From the NCBI GenBank assembly GCA_001464195.1, contig LNEY01000021.1, forward strand, positions 1-64,000: a stretch of DNA of 64,000 nucleotides, read 5' to 3'. The position numbers were made by a program, and so were the translations under genes. This DNA comes from Burkholderiales bacterium Ga0077547 (GTDB taxonomy: Bacteria; Pseudomonadota; Gammaproteobacteria; Burkholderiales; Burkholderiaceae_C). This document shows positions 45,436-54,228 of the stretch, one piece after another (the stretch's first letter is position 1; each line of letters starts with the position of its first letter). Under the pieces are notes generated by a model. The model made no database searches. It saw nothing but the letters and a program-made list of their open reading frames with translations, and was not told the origin of the DNA.

Positions 45436-45962
45436 GGCGCCTGCTCCAGTTGCGCCACCAGTGGCAGCAGCTTGTCGCGCAAGGCCTCGGGCGTCACCGG
45501 GCCGATCTGCTTGAAGCGTATGACACCCTGCTTGTCGATGACGAAGGTCTCCGGCACGCCATAGACACCATAGTCGATGCCGACCAGCCCCTCGGTGTCC
45601 GACACCGACTGGAGATAGGGGTTGCCGTACTTGGCCAGCCAGCCGAGCGCATCGTCCCGCTTGTCCTTGTAGTTCAAGCCGTACAACTTGACCTGACCCG
45701 TCTTGGCCAGATCGACCAGCAGGGGATGCTCCTGGCGGCAGGCCACGCACCACGACGCCCAGACATTCAATAGCCAGACTTGTCCGCGCAAGTCCTTGGC
45801 AGCCAAGCGTTGCTCCGGCGCGGCCAGTTGCGGGAGATCGAAAGCCGGTGCGGGCTTGCCGATCAGAGGGGAGGGCACTTCGCGCGGGTCGAGCTTCAGG
45901 CCGATCGCCAGAAATCCGGCCATCACCACGAACACGAGCAGCGGCAGCAGATACCGCTTCAT
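45432..45962 (-). CDS. ccmG: Thiol:disulfide interchange protein CcmG/DsbE
   Basis: A 176-residue membrane-anchored thioredoxin: one N-terminal helix, then the active site WASWCVACRQEHP and GVYGVPETFVIDKQG with the cis-Pro. It reduces the cysteines of apocytochrome c, probably by way of CcmH. It overlaps its neighbours ccmF and ccmH by 4 bp each. Confidence 0.95.
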   Translation of the reverse strand: MKRYLLPLLVFVVMAGFLAIGLKLDPREVPSPLIGKPAPAFDLPQLAAPEQRLAAKDLRGQVWLLNVWASWCVACRQEHPLLVDLAKTGQVKLYGLNYKDKRDDALGWLAKYGNPYLQSVSDTEGLVGIDYGVYGVPETFVIDKQGVIRFKQIGPVTPEALRDKLLPLVAQLEQAP

Positions 45963-47992
45963 CGTGCGCGGAACTTGCGAACCAGCATGCCGATCAGCGA
46001 CATCGGTCGCGGCGGCGCACCGCGCCCGGCATCGACGGGTGCACTCTTGACGTCCGCCGTCCGACTCACCCGGTAGCGCCGGTCCAGCACCGCCAACATG
46101 CCGCCACCCGCCATCAGCAGGCAGCCGAGCCAGATCAGGTTGACCAAGGGCTTGTGATGCACGCGCACGCTCCAGGCCGTGGGGCTGACTGGCTCGCCCA
46201 GCGCCACGTACAGATCGCGCGCCAGACTGCGGTCGATGGCCACTTCGGTCTGTGGTGAGCGCGTCACGTTGTAGATGCGGCGTTCAGGCCACAAGGTGGT
46301 GACCTGCTTGCCATCCTGGGTGACACCGATCGAGGCCTGCGCCGCGACATAGTTCGGGCCCTTGACCTCGCGCACACCCTGCATCGTGAAGACATAGCCG
46401 CCCACGGTGGTGGTCTCACCGACCTGCATGCGCACATCGCTCTCGCTCTGGTAGCCGCTGACCACCGTGACGCCAACGACGAACACCGCCACCCCGACGT
46501 GCGCAAACAGCATGCCGTAGTAGCTGCCGGATTGCGCCGCCAGGCGGGCTGCGACCATGTCCAGCGAGCCACCGCGCACGCGGGCCACCAGGTTGAGCAG
46601 GGCGGTGCTTGTGATCCAGGCGGCCAGCAGCAGACCGAACCCGATCATTGGCGTCCAGTGGCCGAGCACAAAGGGGGCCACCACGGCGGAAATCGCACTC
46701 ACGCCGAATGCCCAGCGCAGGCGGCGTGCCAGGTCGATCGCGCCCGCCTGCCGCCAGCGTGCCAGTGGGCCGACACCCATCAGGAACAGCGCCGGCGCCA
46801 TCAACGGGACAAACACAGAGTCGAAGTACGGCGGGCCGACCGAGATCTTGCCCATGCCGAGCGCGTCGAGCACCAGCGGGTAGAGCGTGCCGAGCAACAC
46901 GGCCGCGGCTGCAACGACAAGCAGCACGTTGTTGGCCAGCAGCATGGACTCGCGGGAGACCAGATCAAAACCGCCACCCAGCCCGACCTTGGGCGCGCGC
47001 CAGGCAAACAGCAGCAGCGAGCCGCCGATCACCACGACCAGGAACCCGAGGATGAAGACGCCGCGCGCAGGATCTGTTGCAAACGCGTGCACGGAGCTGA
47101 GCACGCCTGAGCGGACGATGAAGGTACCGAGCAGCGACAGCGAAAACGCGAGGATGGCCAACAGCGCGGTCCACATCTTGAAGCCACCGCGCTTTTCCGT
47201 CACGGCCAGTGAATGGATCAGCGCCGTACCGACCAGCCAGGGCATGAACGAGGCGTTCTCGACCGGGTCCCAGAACCACCACCCGCCCCAGCCCAGTTCG
47301 TAATAGGCCCAGAAGCTGCCCAGCGCGATGCCGCAGGTCAGGAAGCACCAGGCCACGGTGGTCCAGGGACGCGACCAGCGCGCCCATGACGCATCGAGGC
47401 GGCCCGACAGCAATGCGGCGATGGCGAAGGCGAAGGCCACCACGAAGCCCACATAACCCATGTAAAGCATGGGCGGGTGGATCACCATGCCCGGATCCTG
47501 CAGCAACGGGTTCAGGTCGCGGCCGTCGAGGGCACCCGGGATCAGACGTTCGAATGGGTTCGAGGTGAACAGCGTGAAGAGGATGAAGCCGCAGCTGATG
47601 AGCCCCATCACACCGAGCACGCGGGCCACCGTGGGCTCGTCCAGCTCCTTCGAAAACGTGGCGACGGCCAACGTCCAACCGCCCAGGATCAGCGACCACA
47701 GCAGGATGGAGCCTTCGTGATTGCCCCAGACCGCGGTGTAGCGGTACATCAGTGGCAACGTCGAGTTGGAATGCTCGGCCGCCAGCAGCACCGAGAAATC
47801 ATTGTTGATGAAGGAGTAGGTGAGGCAGCCGTAGGAGATCAGCAGGAACACGAACTGGCCGCGCGCGGAGGGCCTCGCCAGCGACATCCAGGCCGCATCG
47901 CCGCGCTGCGCGCCAATCAGGGGCAAGACACTTTGAGCGATGGCCATCGCCAGCGCAAGGATCAGGGCGACGTGGCCCAGCTCAGGAATCAT
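45959..47992 (-). CDS. ccmF: Haem lyase subunit CcmF
   Basis: A 677-residue multi-span membrane protein with the tryptophan-rich [19 protein letters not shown] motif and conserved periplasmic His residues (for example [14 protein letters not shown]). CcmF, with CcmH and CcmI, transfers haem from holo-CcmE to apocytochrome c. Length and motifs are those of the standard family. Overlaps ccmE by 4 bp. Confidence 0.95.
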   Translation of the reverse strand: MIPELGHVALILALAMAIAQSVLPLIGAQRGDAAWMSLARPSARGQFVFLLISYGCLTYSFINNDFSVLLAAEHSNSTLPLMYRYTAVWGNHEGSILLWSLILGGWTLAVATFSKELDEPTVARVLGVMGLISCGFILFTLFTSNPFERLIPGALDGRDLNPLLQDPGMVIHPPMLYMGYVGFVVAFAFAIAALLSGRLDASWARWSRPWTTVAWCFLTCGIALGSFWAYYELGWGGWWFWDPVENASFMPWLVGTALIHSLAVTEKRGGFKMWTALLAILAFSLSLLGTFIVRSGVLSSVHAFATDPARGVFILGFLVVVIGGSLLLFAWRAPKVGLGGGFDLVSRESMLLANNVLLVVAAAAVLLGTLYPLVLDALGMGKISVGPPYFDSVFVPLMAPALFLMGVGPLARWRQAGAIDLARRLRWAFGVSAISAVVAPFVLGHWTPMIGFGLLLAAWITSTALLNLVARVRGGSLDMVAARLAAQSGSYYGMLFAHVGVAVFVVGVTVVSGYQSESDVRMQVGETTTVGGYVFTMQGVREVKGPNYVAAQASIGVTQDGKQVTTLWPERRIYNVTRSPQTEVAIDRSLARDLYVALGEPVSPTAWSVRVHHKPLVNLIWLGCLLMAGGGMLAVLDRRYRVSRTADVKSAPVDAGRGAPPRPMSLIGMLVRKFRAR

Positions 47993-48492
47993 GGGGTCAC
48001 TCCGTAGGTCTTGGCACCGGACGGTTCACCGGAGGACGTCGTCATGGCGCCCGCAGGCATCTCGCCCTTGCGTGCCTTCGCCAACGCGTCAGCGGCTTCG
48101 GGCGGCATGTAGTTTTCATCGTGCTTGGCCAGCACCTGCTCCGCACGGAACACGCCGTCCGGGCCCAGCTTGCCCTGCGCCACGACTCCCTTGCCCTCGC
48201 GAAAGAGGTCAGGGAGCAAGCCGGTGTAGACCACAGGGATATTCTGCGCGAGGTCGGTCACCACGAAGTTGACCGTCAAGGTGTTCTCGTCGCGCTGGAT
48301 GCTCCCTTCCTCGACCAGTCCACCGATGCGGAAGCTGCGCTCGAGTGGCGCCTCTTTCTCCGCCACTTGGGTGGGGCTGAAAAAGAACACCATGTTGCTC
48401 TGGAATGCGTTCAGCACCAGCGCACTCGCCACACCCAATACGGCAAGGCCAATCACGATGGCCAAGCCGCGCTTGGTTCTGGGTTTCATCAA
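47989..48492 (-). CDS. ccmE: Periplasmic haem chaperone CcmE
   Basis: A 167-residue protein with one N-terminal membrane helix and a beta-barrel domain. The haem-binding motif HDENYMPPE contains the His that bonds covalently to haem and the following Tyr. It shuttles haem from CcmC to CcmF. The C-terminal tail beyond this motif is Ala/Gly-rich and unremarkable. Confidence 0.95.
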   Translation of the reverse strand: MMKPRTKRGLAIVIGLAVLGVASALVLNAFQSNMVFFFSPTQVAEKEAPLERSFRIGGLVEEGSIQRDENTLTVNFVVTDLAQNIPVVYTGLLPDLFREGKGVVAQGKLGPDGVFRAEQVLAKHDENYMPPEAADALAKARKGEMPAGAMTTSSGEPSGAKTYGVTP

Positions 48493-48668
48493 GCTTCTCC
48501 TGGCTCTGCACTGGCGGCATCGCGCACGCGCTGGCTCAAGGCTCGTCGACGGGCTCTCACGGACCAGATTTCAGCGGCCAGTACCGCAGCCGTCACGCCA
48601 AACGATCCCCATACATACAACCCATAGCCACCCATGGCCACGAAGTCCGACCAACTGTTCCAGACCAT
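48489..48668 (-). CDS. ccmD: Haem exporter protein CcmD
   Basis: A 59-residue protein with one membrane helix ([20 protein letters not shown]) and a basic tail ([10 protein letters not shown]), exactly the CcmD layout. It helps release holo-CcmE from the CcmABC complex. The ATG at 48668 overlaps the ccmC stop by one base (ATGA arrangement); an upstream frame to 48698 lies inside ccmC and is not preferred. Confidence 0.9.
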   Translation of the reverse strand: MVWNSWSDFVAMGGYGLYVWGSFGVTAAVLAAEIWSVRARRRALSQRVRDAASAEPGEA

Positions 48669-49414
48669 CAAACGGCACCCAGTTCGGCGCGCGCCCACTG
48701 CGCGTGCTGTTCACGTTCCAGGATGACGACACGCAGCCGAGCCAGCGCCATCGCGATGGCATACGCCCAGAACGCCAATGCCATCACCAACATGCCCAGC
48801 AGCATCGGCGTGGCAATCGTCGCCCCCTTGCTGAAGCTGATAGAGGCGCCTTGGTGCAAGGTGTTCCACCACTTCACCGAAAAATAAATGATCGGAACAT
48901 TGACCGCACCCACCAGCGCCAGCAGCGCTGCCGCCCGGTCGGCGCGGCGCGGGTCATCGATCGCGGCATGCAGTGACATGAATCCGATGTAGAGAAACAG
49001 CAGCACCAGCTCGGAGGTCAGGCGCGCGTCCCACACCCACCAGGTGCCCCAGGTCGGCTTGCCCCAGAGTGCACCGGTCCACAGCGCGATGAAGGTCATC
49101 AGAGCGCCTGATGGCGCCAGCGCGGTCGCCAACATGGCTCCCAGGCGTGCGTTGAAGATCAAGCCCATGGCGGCCCAGAACGCCATCGCCAGGTAAATGA
49201 TCATCGACATCCAGGCCGCCGGCACGTGGATATAAATGATTCGGTAGGCATCGCCCTGCTGGGCGTCAACGGGCGCCACCCAAAGCCCCACGTACAGGCC
49301 GATGAGGGTCAGCAATGCCGCCAGCCCACCGCACCAAGGGATGACGTGACCCGCGAGGGGATAGAAACGCTGGGGGGCAGCGTACTTGAACCAGTTGATG
49401 TCAGAAAACTGCAC
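48668..49414 (-). CDS. ccmC: Haem exporter protein CcmC
   Basis: A 248-residue membrane protein with six hydrophobic segments and the haem-handling motif WGTWWVWDARLTSELVLLFL. CcmC loads haem onto CcmE. An 83-bp gap separates it from ccmB, the only sizeable gap in the operon. Confidence 0.95.
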   Translation of the reverse strand: MQFSDINWFKYAAPQRFYPLAGHVIPWCGGLAALLTLIGLYVGLWVAPVDAQQGDAYRIIYIHVPAAWMSMIIYLAMAFWAAMGLIFNARLGAMLATALAPSGALMTFIALWTGALWGKPTWGTWWVWDARLTSELVLLFLYIGFMSLHAAIDDPRRADRAAALLALVGAVNVPIIYFSVKWWNTLHQGASISFSKGATIATPMLLGMLVMALAFWAYAIAMALARLRVVILEREQHAQWARAELGAV

Positions 49415-49497
49415 GAGGTCGGACTCCGGCTGTCACCGCTAGGACGCGCACGAGGCAGCCGCACACCATCCAGACAGCCCGCGATTGTGCAACGGCC

Positions 49498-50184
49498 TCA
49501 TTCGAGTGCGATCCTCAGGGCTGCTGCCGCGGCGATGGGTGCCGCAAAGAGCGCCAGCACCAGCATCGCACCGAGCAGCGAGTAGTGCGCGTCAGCCGAC
49601 AAGCCCGCGGCAACCGCCTCGACTGCACCCGCGCCGAAGATCAGCACCGGTACACACAAGGGCAGTACCAGCAGGGACAACAGCACGCCCGCACCGCGCA
49701 CCCCCACCGTCAGCGCCGCGCCGATGCCGCCGATCAGGCTGAGCAACGGCGTACCTATCAGCAGCGACATGACCAGGACGCCTATCGAGGACGCGGGCAA
49801 GTCGAACTGCAAGGCGATCAGAGGAGCCACCACGGTCAGCGCCAAGCCTGAACACAGCCAGTGCGCACCCATTTTCGACAGCACGATCAACGGCAACGGG
49901 CAGGCGGACAGCAACAGCTGCTCCAGCGTGCCATCTTGGTGATCGTCGGAAAACAGCCGACCGAGGGACAGCATCGACGCCAACAAGGCTGCCACCCACA
50001 CCACCCCGGGGGCCATGGTGCGAAGCAGGGCGGGCTCCGGACCGACGCCGAGCGGGAAAAGGCTGGCCACGATCACAAAAAAGAACAGGGCCGCCGCGGT
50101 GTCGGCGCGTCGACGCCAAGCCAGCCGCAGGTCGCGTACGAACACGCCGCGCATCGCATCGAAGACCGTGGCGGTCTGGCTCAC
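49498..50184 (-). CDS. ccmB: Haem exporter protein CcmB
   Basis: A 228-residue ABC-type membrane subunit with six hydrophobic segments; MRGVFVRDLRLAWRRRADTA, LFSDDHQDGTLEQLLLS and GGIGAALTVGVRG are typical. The start is a GTG at 50184 overlapping the ccmA stop (GTGA); a frame reaching further upstream lies inside ccmA. Confidence 0.93.
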   Translation of the reverse strand: MSQTATVFDAMRGVFVRDLRLAWRRRADTAAALFFFVIVASLFPLGVGPEPALLRTMAPGVVWVAALLASMLSLGRLFSDDHQDGTLEQLLLSACPLPLIVLSKMGAHWLCSGLALTVVAPLIALQFDLPASSIGVLVMSLLIGTPLLSLIGGIGAALTVGVRGAGVLLSLLVLPLCVPVLIFGAGAVEAVAAGLSADAHYSLLGAMLVLALFAAPIAAAAALRIALE

Positions 50185-50861
50185 AGGGTCAACGTCACTT
50201 GAGACAGCGATGGATCGATGGCCACCGGCTGGTGGCTGGTCAGCACCACGATGCCACCGCGACGCAGTTGATCTGTCACCACGCCCAGCAACCATTCGCA
50301 GGCGTCAGCGTCGAGTGCATTGAACGGCTCATCCAGGACCCACAAGCGCGGGTGGGGCGCCAGCAGCAGCCGCGCCAACACCACCCGACGACGCTGTCCC
50401 TGGGACAAGCTGCGTGCGCTTAACTGTTCGCGATGGCGCAGTCCGGCGGCCGTCAGTGCCTGCATCAATTCAGCTTGAGTAGGCTGCTGCCCGCCCAGCA
50501 GGCAGGCGGCGAGCAGGTTCTCGCGAGCCGACAGATCGTCCTTCAGTGCGGCGGCATGTCCGATGTAGATCAGCTCGCGGTGGAATTCGTCGCGCTGCTC
50601 GACCAATCCACGGCCATTCCATCGCACCTCTCCGCGGTCAGGCGAAGACAGGCCGCACAGCGTGCGCAACAAACTGGTCTTTCCTGCGCCATTGGCGCCT
50701 TGAACACGAAGCAGTTCGCCAGCGCGGACCACGGCATCGGCGCTGTCAAACAGGCGTCGCACACCACGCACGCAAGACACCCCGATCAGTTCGAGCGTGG
50801 CTGGGGTCGGTGTAGACAGGGGAGGGGCCAGCACGTCCATCGGGCCGGGGGCAGACATCAA
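50181..50861 (-). CDS. ccmA: Haem exporter ATP-binding protein CcmA
   Basis: A 226-residue ABC ATPase: Walker A GANGAGKTSLL, signature LSQGQRRRVVLARL and Walker B LWVLDEPFNALDAD. With CcmB it drives release of haem-loaded CcmE. First gene of the operon; its upstream region (50862-51092) is shared with crtE and contains two PpsR/CrtJ-type palindromes, so light/oxygen control of both directions is possible. Nearby in-frame Met codons (50858, 50840) are alternative starts. Confidence 0.93.
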   Translation of the reverse strand: MMSAPGPMDVLAPPLSTPTPATLELIGVSCVRGVRRLFDSADAVVRAGELLRVQGANGAGKTSLLRTLCGLSSPDRGEVRWNGRGLVEQRDEFHRELIYIGHAAALKDDLSARENLLAACLLGGQQPTQAELMQALTAAGLRHREQLSARSLSQGQRRRVVLARLLLAPHPRLWVLDEPFNALDADACEWLLGVVTDQLRRGGIVVLTSHQPVAIDPSLSQVTLTL

Positions 50862-51003
50862 GGCGTGGCGTGGGCTCGGTGGGACAGCCTCGGATTATCC
50901 AGATGCACCAGGGCTCCGGTCAAAAAATTCAGCAGGCTGACCTTCACGCCGAGCGCATCGCTCGCAACCATGGGGCCCGTGCTGTTGACGACGGACGGTG
51001 ACG

Positions 51004-51047
51004 TGTCTACATTAGTTGACACTTTCTCGCGACAAGCTGAATTGACA
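51004..51047. promoter_or_regulatory. Tandem PpsR/CrtJ-type sites upstream of crtE (and ccmA)
   Basis: Site 1 (51004-51021) is TGTC...GACA with TGT-N12-ACA spacing. Site 2 (51030-51047) is a degenerate version, CGACAA...TTGACA, read over the same 18 bases. They are exactly 8 bp apart, the spacing known for cooperative CrtJ binding at bchC. A TTGACA hexamer at the end of site 1 could be the -35 element, with a TGAATT -10 inside site 2. Confidence 0.72.
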
Positions 51048-51092
51048 GTTTCGCGTCAACACCCCGCCATGAGGCGCCCGCCGGAGTCACGC

Positions 51093-51974
51093 ATGAAGCC
51101 CATCACCCGTATCGAACAGGCCCTGGCCGTCGCCATTGCATCCGGAGAAGAAGAAGGTTGCCCGCCGAAGCTGGCCGGCGCCATCCGCCACGCGGTGTTC
51201 CCCGGTGGTGCCCGCATCCGCCCCCAGCTGTGTCTGGCGGTCGCCCAGGCCTGCGGCGATGACGATCCGGTGCTCTCCGAAGCTGCGGCCACGGCCATCG
51301 AGTTGTTGCACTGCGCCTCTCTGGTGCACGACGATCTGCCGTGCTTCGACGACGCCGCCACGCGCCGCGGTCGCGCTTCAGTGCATTTCGCCTTCGGCGA
51401 ACCGCTGGCCGTGCTCGCCGGTGATGCCTTGATCGTGCTGGCCTTCCAGACGCTGGGCACGGCGGCCACCAAGTCACCGTTGCGCCTGCCCTCGTTGCTG
51501 AGAACCATCGGCCGCGCCACCGGGATGCCGCACGGGATCGTCGCCGGACAGGCCTGGGAATGCGAGCCGCGGGTGTCGCTGGCTGACTATCAACGTGCCA
51601 AGACCGGCTCCCTGTTTGCAGCCGCCACCATTGCGGGGGCGCAAGCCGCAGGCGCCGATGCAGCGCCCTGGCAAGCGCTGGGCGAGTGGCTGGGCGAAGC
51701 CTACCAGGTGGCTGACGACATCCGGGACGTCGCCTGCGACGCGAAATCGCTGGGCAAGCCGCCAGGGCAGGACGTGGCACTGTGCCGCCCCAGCGCTGCT
51801 CGGGAATTGGGACTTGAGGGTGCCATCCACCATTTCGATCGCTTGGTTGCCGCGGCGATTGCGGCCATCCCGCCGTGCCCCGGCGCCGCGCAGATGCGTG
51901 CCCTGGTGCGACTGGAGGCCGAGCGACTGGTCCCCAAGGAGATTGCTGAGGAAGTGGTCCGCATCGAAGCATGA
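51093..51974 (+). CDS. crtE: Geranylgeranyl diphosphate synthase CrtE
   Basis: A 293-residue polyprenyl synthase. The first aspartate-rich motif is DDLPCFDD followed by TRRG, the second is DDIRD, and FPGGARIRPQLCLA is the substrate-binding Arg region. It makes GGPP for carotenoids and the bacteriochlorophyll tail. A GGAG site 8 bp upstream supports the ATG at 51093; an ATG at 51069 is an alternative. It overlaps crtF by 4 bp. Confidence 0.93.
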   Translation: MKPITRIEQALAVAIASGEEEGCPPKLAGAIRHAVFPGGARIRPQLCLAVAQACGDDDPVLSEAAATAIELLHCASLVHDDLPCFDDAATRRGRASVHFAFGEPLAVLAGDALIVLAFQTLGTAATKSPLRLPSLLRTIGRATGMPHGIVAGQAWECEPRVSLADYQRAKTGSLFAAATIAGAQAAGADAAPWQALGEWLGEAYQVADDIRDVACDAKSLGKPPGQDVALCRPSAARELGLEGAIHHFDRLVAAAIAAIPPCPGAAQMRALVRLEAERLVPKEIAEEVVRIEA

Positions 51975-53140
51975 GCGCTCTGAGCGAGAAAGCAGATCTG
52001 TCGTCTCCCCCATCGCTGTTCGATCGGCTGCTCGATCGCTGGCTGGCGTGGCGAGACGGGCTCACCGGCAGCCGCAGCTTCCGACGCTGGGCAGCGGCTT
52101 TTCCGCTGACGCGCCCCATCGCGCAGCGACGCGCCAGCGGGCTGTTCGATCTGGTCGCCGGCTTCGTCTATTCGCAGATCCTGCTCGCCTGCGTGCGCCT
52201 GCACCTGTTCGATCTGCTGGCGGAAGAGCCACAAACCCTGTCAGCGCTGGCGCCACGCCTGGGTCTGACCGAAGACGCAGCACAGCGCCTGCTGGCCGCG
52301 GCGGTATCACTGAAGCTGGTTGAGAAGCGCAGCCGTGGCCGATACGGCCTTGGGCCGCTGGGAGCCCCCTTGGTGGGAGACGCGGCCATCAGTTCGATGG
52401 TCGAGCACCACGCTGAGCTGTACGTCGACCTCGCCGACCCGGTGGCCTTGCTGCGTGGGGAAGCCCGCACCTCTGCGCTGGCGCAGTACTGGCCGTACGC
52501 GGCAGCGGAGGCACCTGACGCACTGGCCACCGATCACGTGAGCCCTTATTCGGCGCTGATGTCAGCCTCGCAGACGCTGGTGTCCGACGAGGTGCTGGAG
52601 GCGTACTCGTTCGACAAGCACCGCCAACTGCTCGATGTCGGCGGTGGCGAGGGCACATTTCTGTCCGCGGTTGCGGCGCGCGCGCCACATCTTCAGCTCG
52701 TTCTCTTTGATTTACCTGCCGTGGCAGAGCGCGCCCGCACCCGTTTTGCCGAGCAGGGACTCTCCGAGCGCACCACCACCTGCGGTGGCAGCTTCTTCAG
52801 CGACCCGCTGCCCACGGGCTGCGACCTGATCAGCCTGGTGCGTGTGATCTTCGACCACGACGATGCCCGTGCACTGATGATCCTGAAAGCCGTGCGCCGC
52901 GCGTTGCCGGATGACGGAACGCTGCTGCTGACGGAACCGATGTCTGGCACGCCGGGCGCAGAGGCCATGGGCGACGCCTACTTCGGTTTCTATCTGTTGG
53001 CGATGGGCAAGGGCCGCTCACGCAGCGCGGCGCAACTCACTCAGTTGCTGCACGACGCCGGGTTTGGCGAGGTTCGGTTGCTTCGAAACCACATGCCCTT
53101 GCAGACCCAGTTGATCGTCGCGCATCCCGTTCGCGCGTAA
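51971..53140 (+). CDS. crtF: Demethylspheroidene/hydroxyneurosporene O-methyltransferase CrtF
   Basis: A 389-residue SAM-dependent O-methyltransferase with an N-terminal dimerisation/winged-helix domain (GFVYSQILLACVRLHLFDLL) and the SAM motif LLDVGGGEGTFL, later LVLFDLPAV and SLVRVIFDHDD. CrtF methylates hydroxylated carotenoids in the spheroidene pathway. It overlaps crtE (ATGA) and lies just upstream of bchC, the common order in purple bacteria. Confidence 0.92.
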   Translation: MSALSEKADLSSPPSLFDRLLDRWLAWRDGLTGSRSFRRWAAAFPLTRPIAQRRASGLFDLVAGFVYSQILLACVRLHLFDLLAEEPQTLSALAPRLGLTEDAAQRLLAAAVSLKLVEKRSRGRYGLGPLGAPLVGDAAISSMVEHHAELYVDLADPVALLRGEARTSALAQYWPYAAAEAPDALATDHVSPYSALMSASQTLVSDEVLEAYSFDKHRQLLDVGGGEGTFLSAVAARAPHLQLVLFDLPAVAERARTRFAEQGLSERTTTCGGSFFSDPLPTGCDLISLVRVIFDHDDARALMILKAVRRALPDDGTLLLTEPMSGTPGAEAMGDAYFGFYLLAMGKGRSRSAAQLTQLLHDAGFGEVRLLRNHMPLQTQLIVAHPVRA

Positions 53141-53157
53141 ACCCTCGAAGAAATAAC

Positions 53158-53201
53158 TGTAAATGCAAGTTGACAGTTCAAAATGTCAGCTTAGCATTAC
53201 A
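53158..53201 (+). promoter_or_regulatory. Tandem PpsR/CrtJ sites and promoter of bchC
   Basis: Two palindromes with perfect TGT-N12-ACA spacing, TGTAAATGCAAGTTGACA (53158-53175) and TGTCAGCTTAGCATTACA (53184-53201), are 8 bp apart. A TTGACA (53170) and TAGCAT (53192) with a 16-bp spacer place the -35 in site 1 and the -10 in site 2, as described for the Rhodobacter bchC promoter under CrtJ/PpsR control. Confidence 0.88.
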
Positions 53202-53289
53202 TACATGTTGAAGAGGTCGAGAGAATGCACTTGAGGTTCCCCGTTTACCTGCTCTGCGGAAGTGCTACACCCCGCACGGGAGCGGTGAC

Positions 53290-54228
53290 TTGAACACGAT
53301 GGCTGTCGTCCTTGAGCGACCTGAGCAGCTCGTGCTCAGTCGTTTGGACCTGACCGACGCGACCGACGAAGACGTGACGGTCGACATCGAATGGAGCGGC
53401 ATCAGCACTGGCACCGAACGCCTGCTGTGGTCGGGGCGGATGCCCGCCTTTCCGGGCATGGGCTACCCGCTGGTTCCAGGTTATGAATCGGTGGGGCGAG
53501 TGGCCAAGGCCGGCTCCCAGTCAGGCCGCCAAGTAGGTGAACGCGTCTTCGTGCCGGGCGCGAAATGCTTCGGTGACGTGCGAGGCCTGTTCGGCGGTGC
53601 CGCGGCCCACGTGGTCCTCCCGGGCGCGCGGACGATCCCATTCGCCGAAGATCTGGCAGAGCAGGGCGTGTTGCTGGCGCTGGCAGCGACCGCCTATCAC
53701 GCGCATTCGATGGAGGGGCTGACGCAGCCCGATTTGATCATTGGTCACGGCGTGCTGGGTCGCATGATCGCGCGCTTGGCCGTGGTGGCAGGCGCCTCGC
53801 CCACCGTATGGGAAACCAATCCTGCGCGTCGTGAGGGCGCCATGGGATACGAGGTGATCGACCCCTCAACGGACGCGCGGCGCGATTACCACTGCATCTG
53901 CGACGTCAGTGGCGATTCTTCGTTGCTCGACACACTGATTTCGCGCCTCGCACCCGGCGGCGAAGTGGTGCTCGCCGGTTTTTACGACGAACCACTGTCC
54001 TTCGTGTTCCCACCGGCCTTCATGCGTGAAGCCCGCATTCGTATCGCCGCGCAGTGGCTGCCCAGCGATCTGGTTGCGGTGAAGAACCTGGCCGAGTCCG
54101 GCCGGCTGTCACTTGACGGCCTGATCACACACCGTGCCGACGCCATGGAGGCCGACTCGGCCTACCGCACAGCGTTCGGCGACCCGACGTGTTTGAAGAT
54201 GATTTTGGATTGGAGGTCTTGCCCATGA
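53290..54228 (+). CDS. bchC: Bacteriochlorophyllide a dehydrogenase BchC
   Basis: A 312-residue zinc-alcohol-dehydrogenase-type protein: VDIEWSGISTGTERLLWSG, VPGYESVGRV, then a nucleotide-binding half around GHGVLGRMIARLAVVAGA. BchC oxidises the 3-hydroxyethyl group in late bacteriochlorophyll a synthesis. The start is probably a TTG at 53290, placed 7 bases after a GGGAG site; an ATG three codons later (53299) is too far from that site. It overlaps bchX (ATGA). Confidence 0.93.
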   Translation: MNTMAVVLERPEQLVLSRLDLTDATDEDVTVDIEWSGISTGTERLLWSGRMPAFPGMGYPLVPGYESVGRVAKAGSQSGRQVGERVFVPGAKCFGDVRGLFGGAAAHVVLPGARTIPFAEDLAEQGVLLALAATAYHAHSMEGLTQPDLIIGHGVLGRMIARLAVVAGASPTVWETNPARREGAMGYEVIDPSTDARRDYHCICDVSGDSSLLDTLISRLAPGGEVVLAGFYDEPLSFVFPPAFMREARIRIAAQWLPSDLVAVKNLAESGRLSLDGLITHRADAMEADSAYRTAFGDPTCLKMILDWRSCP

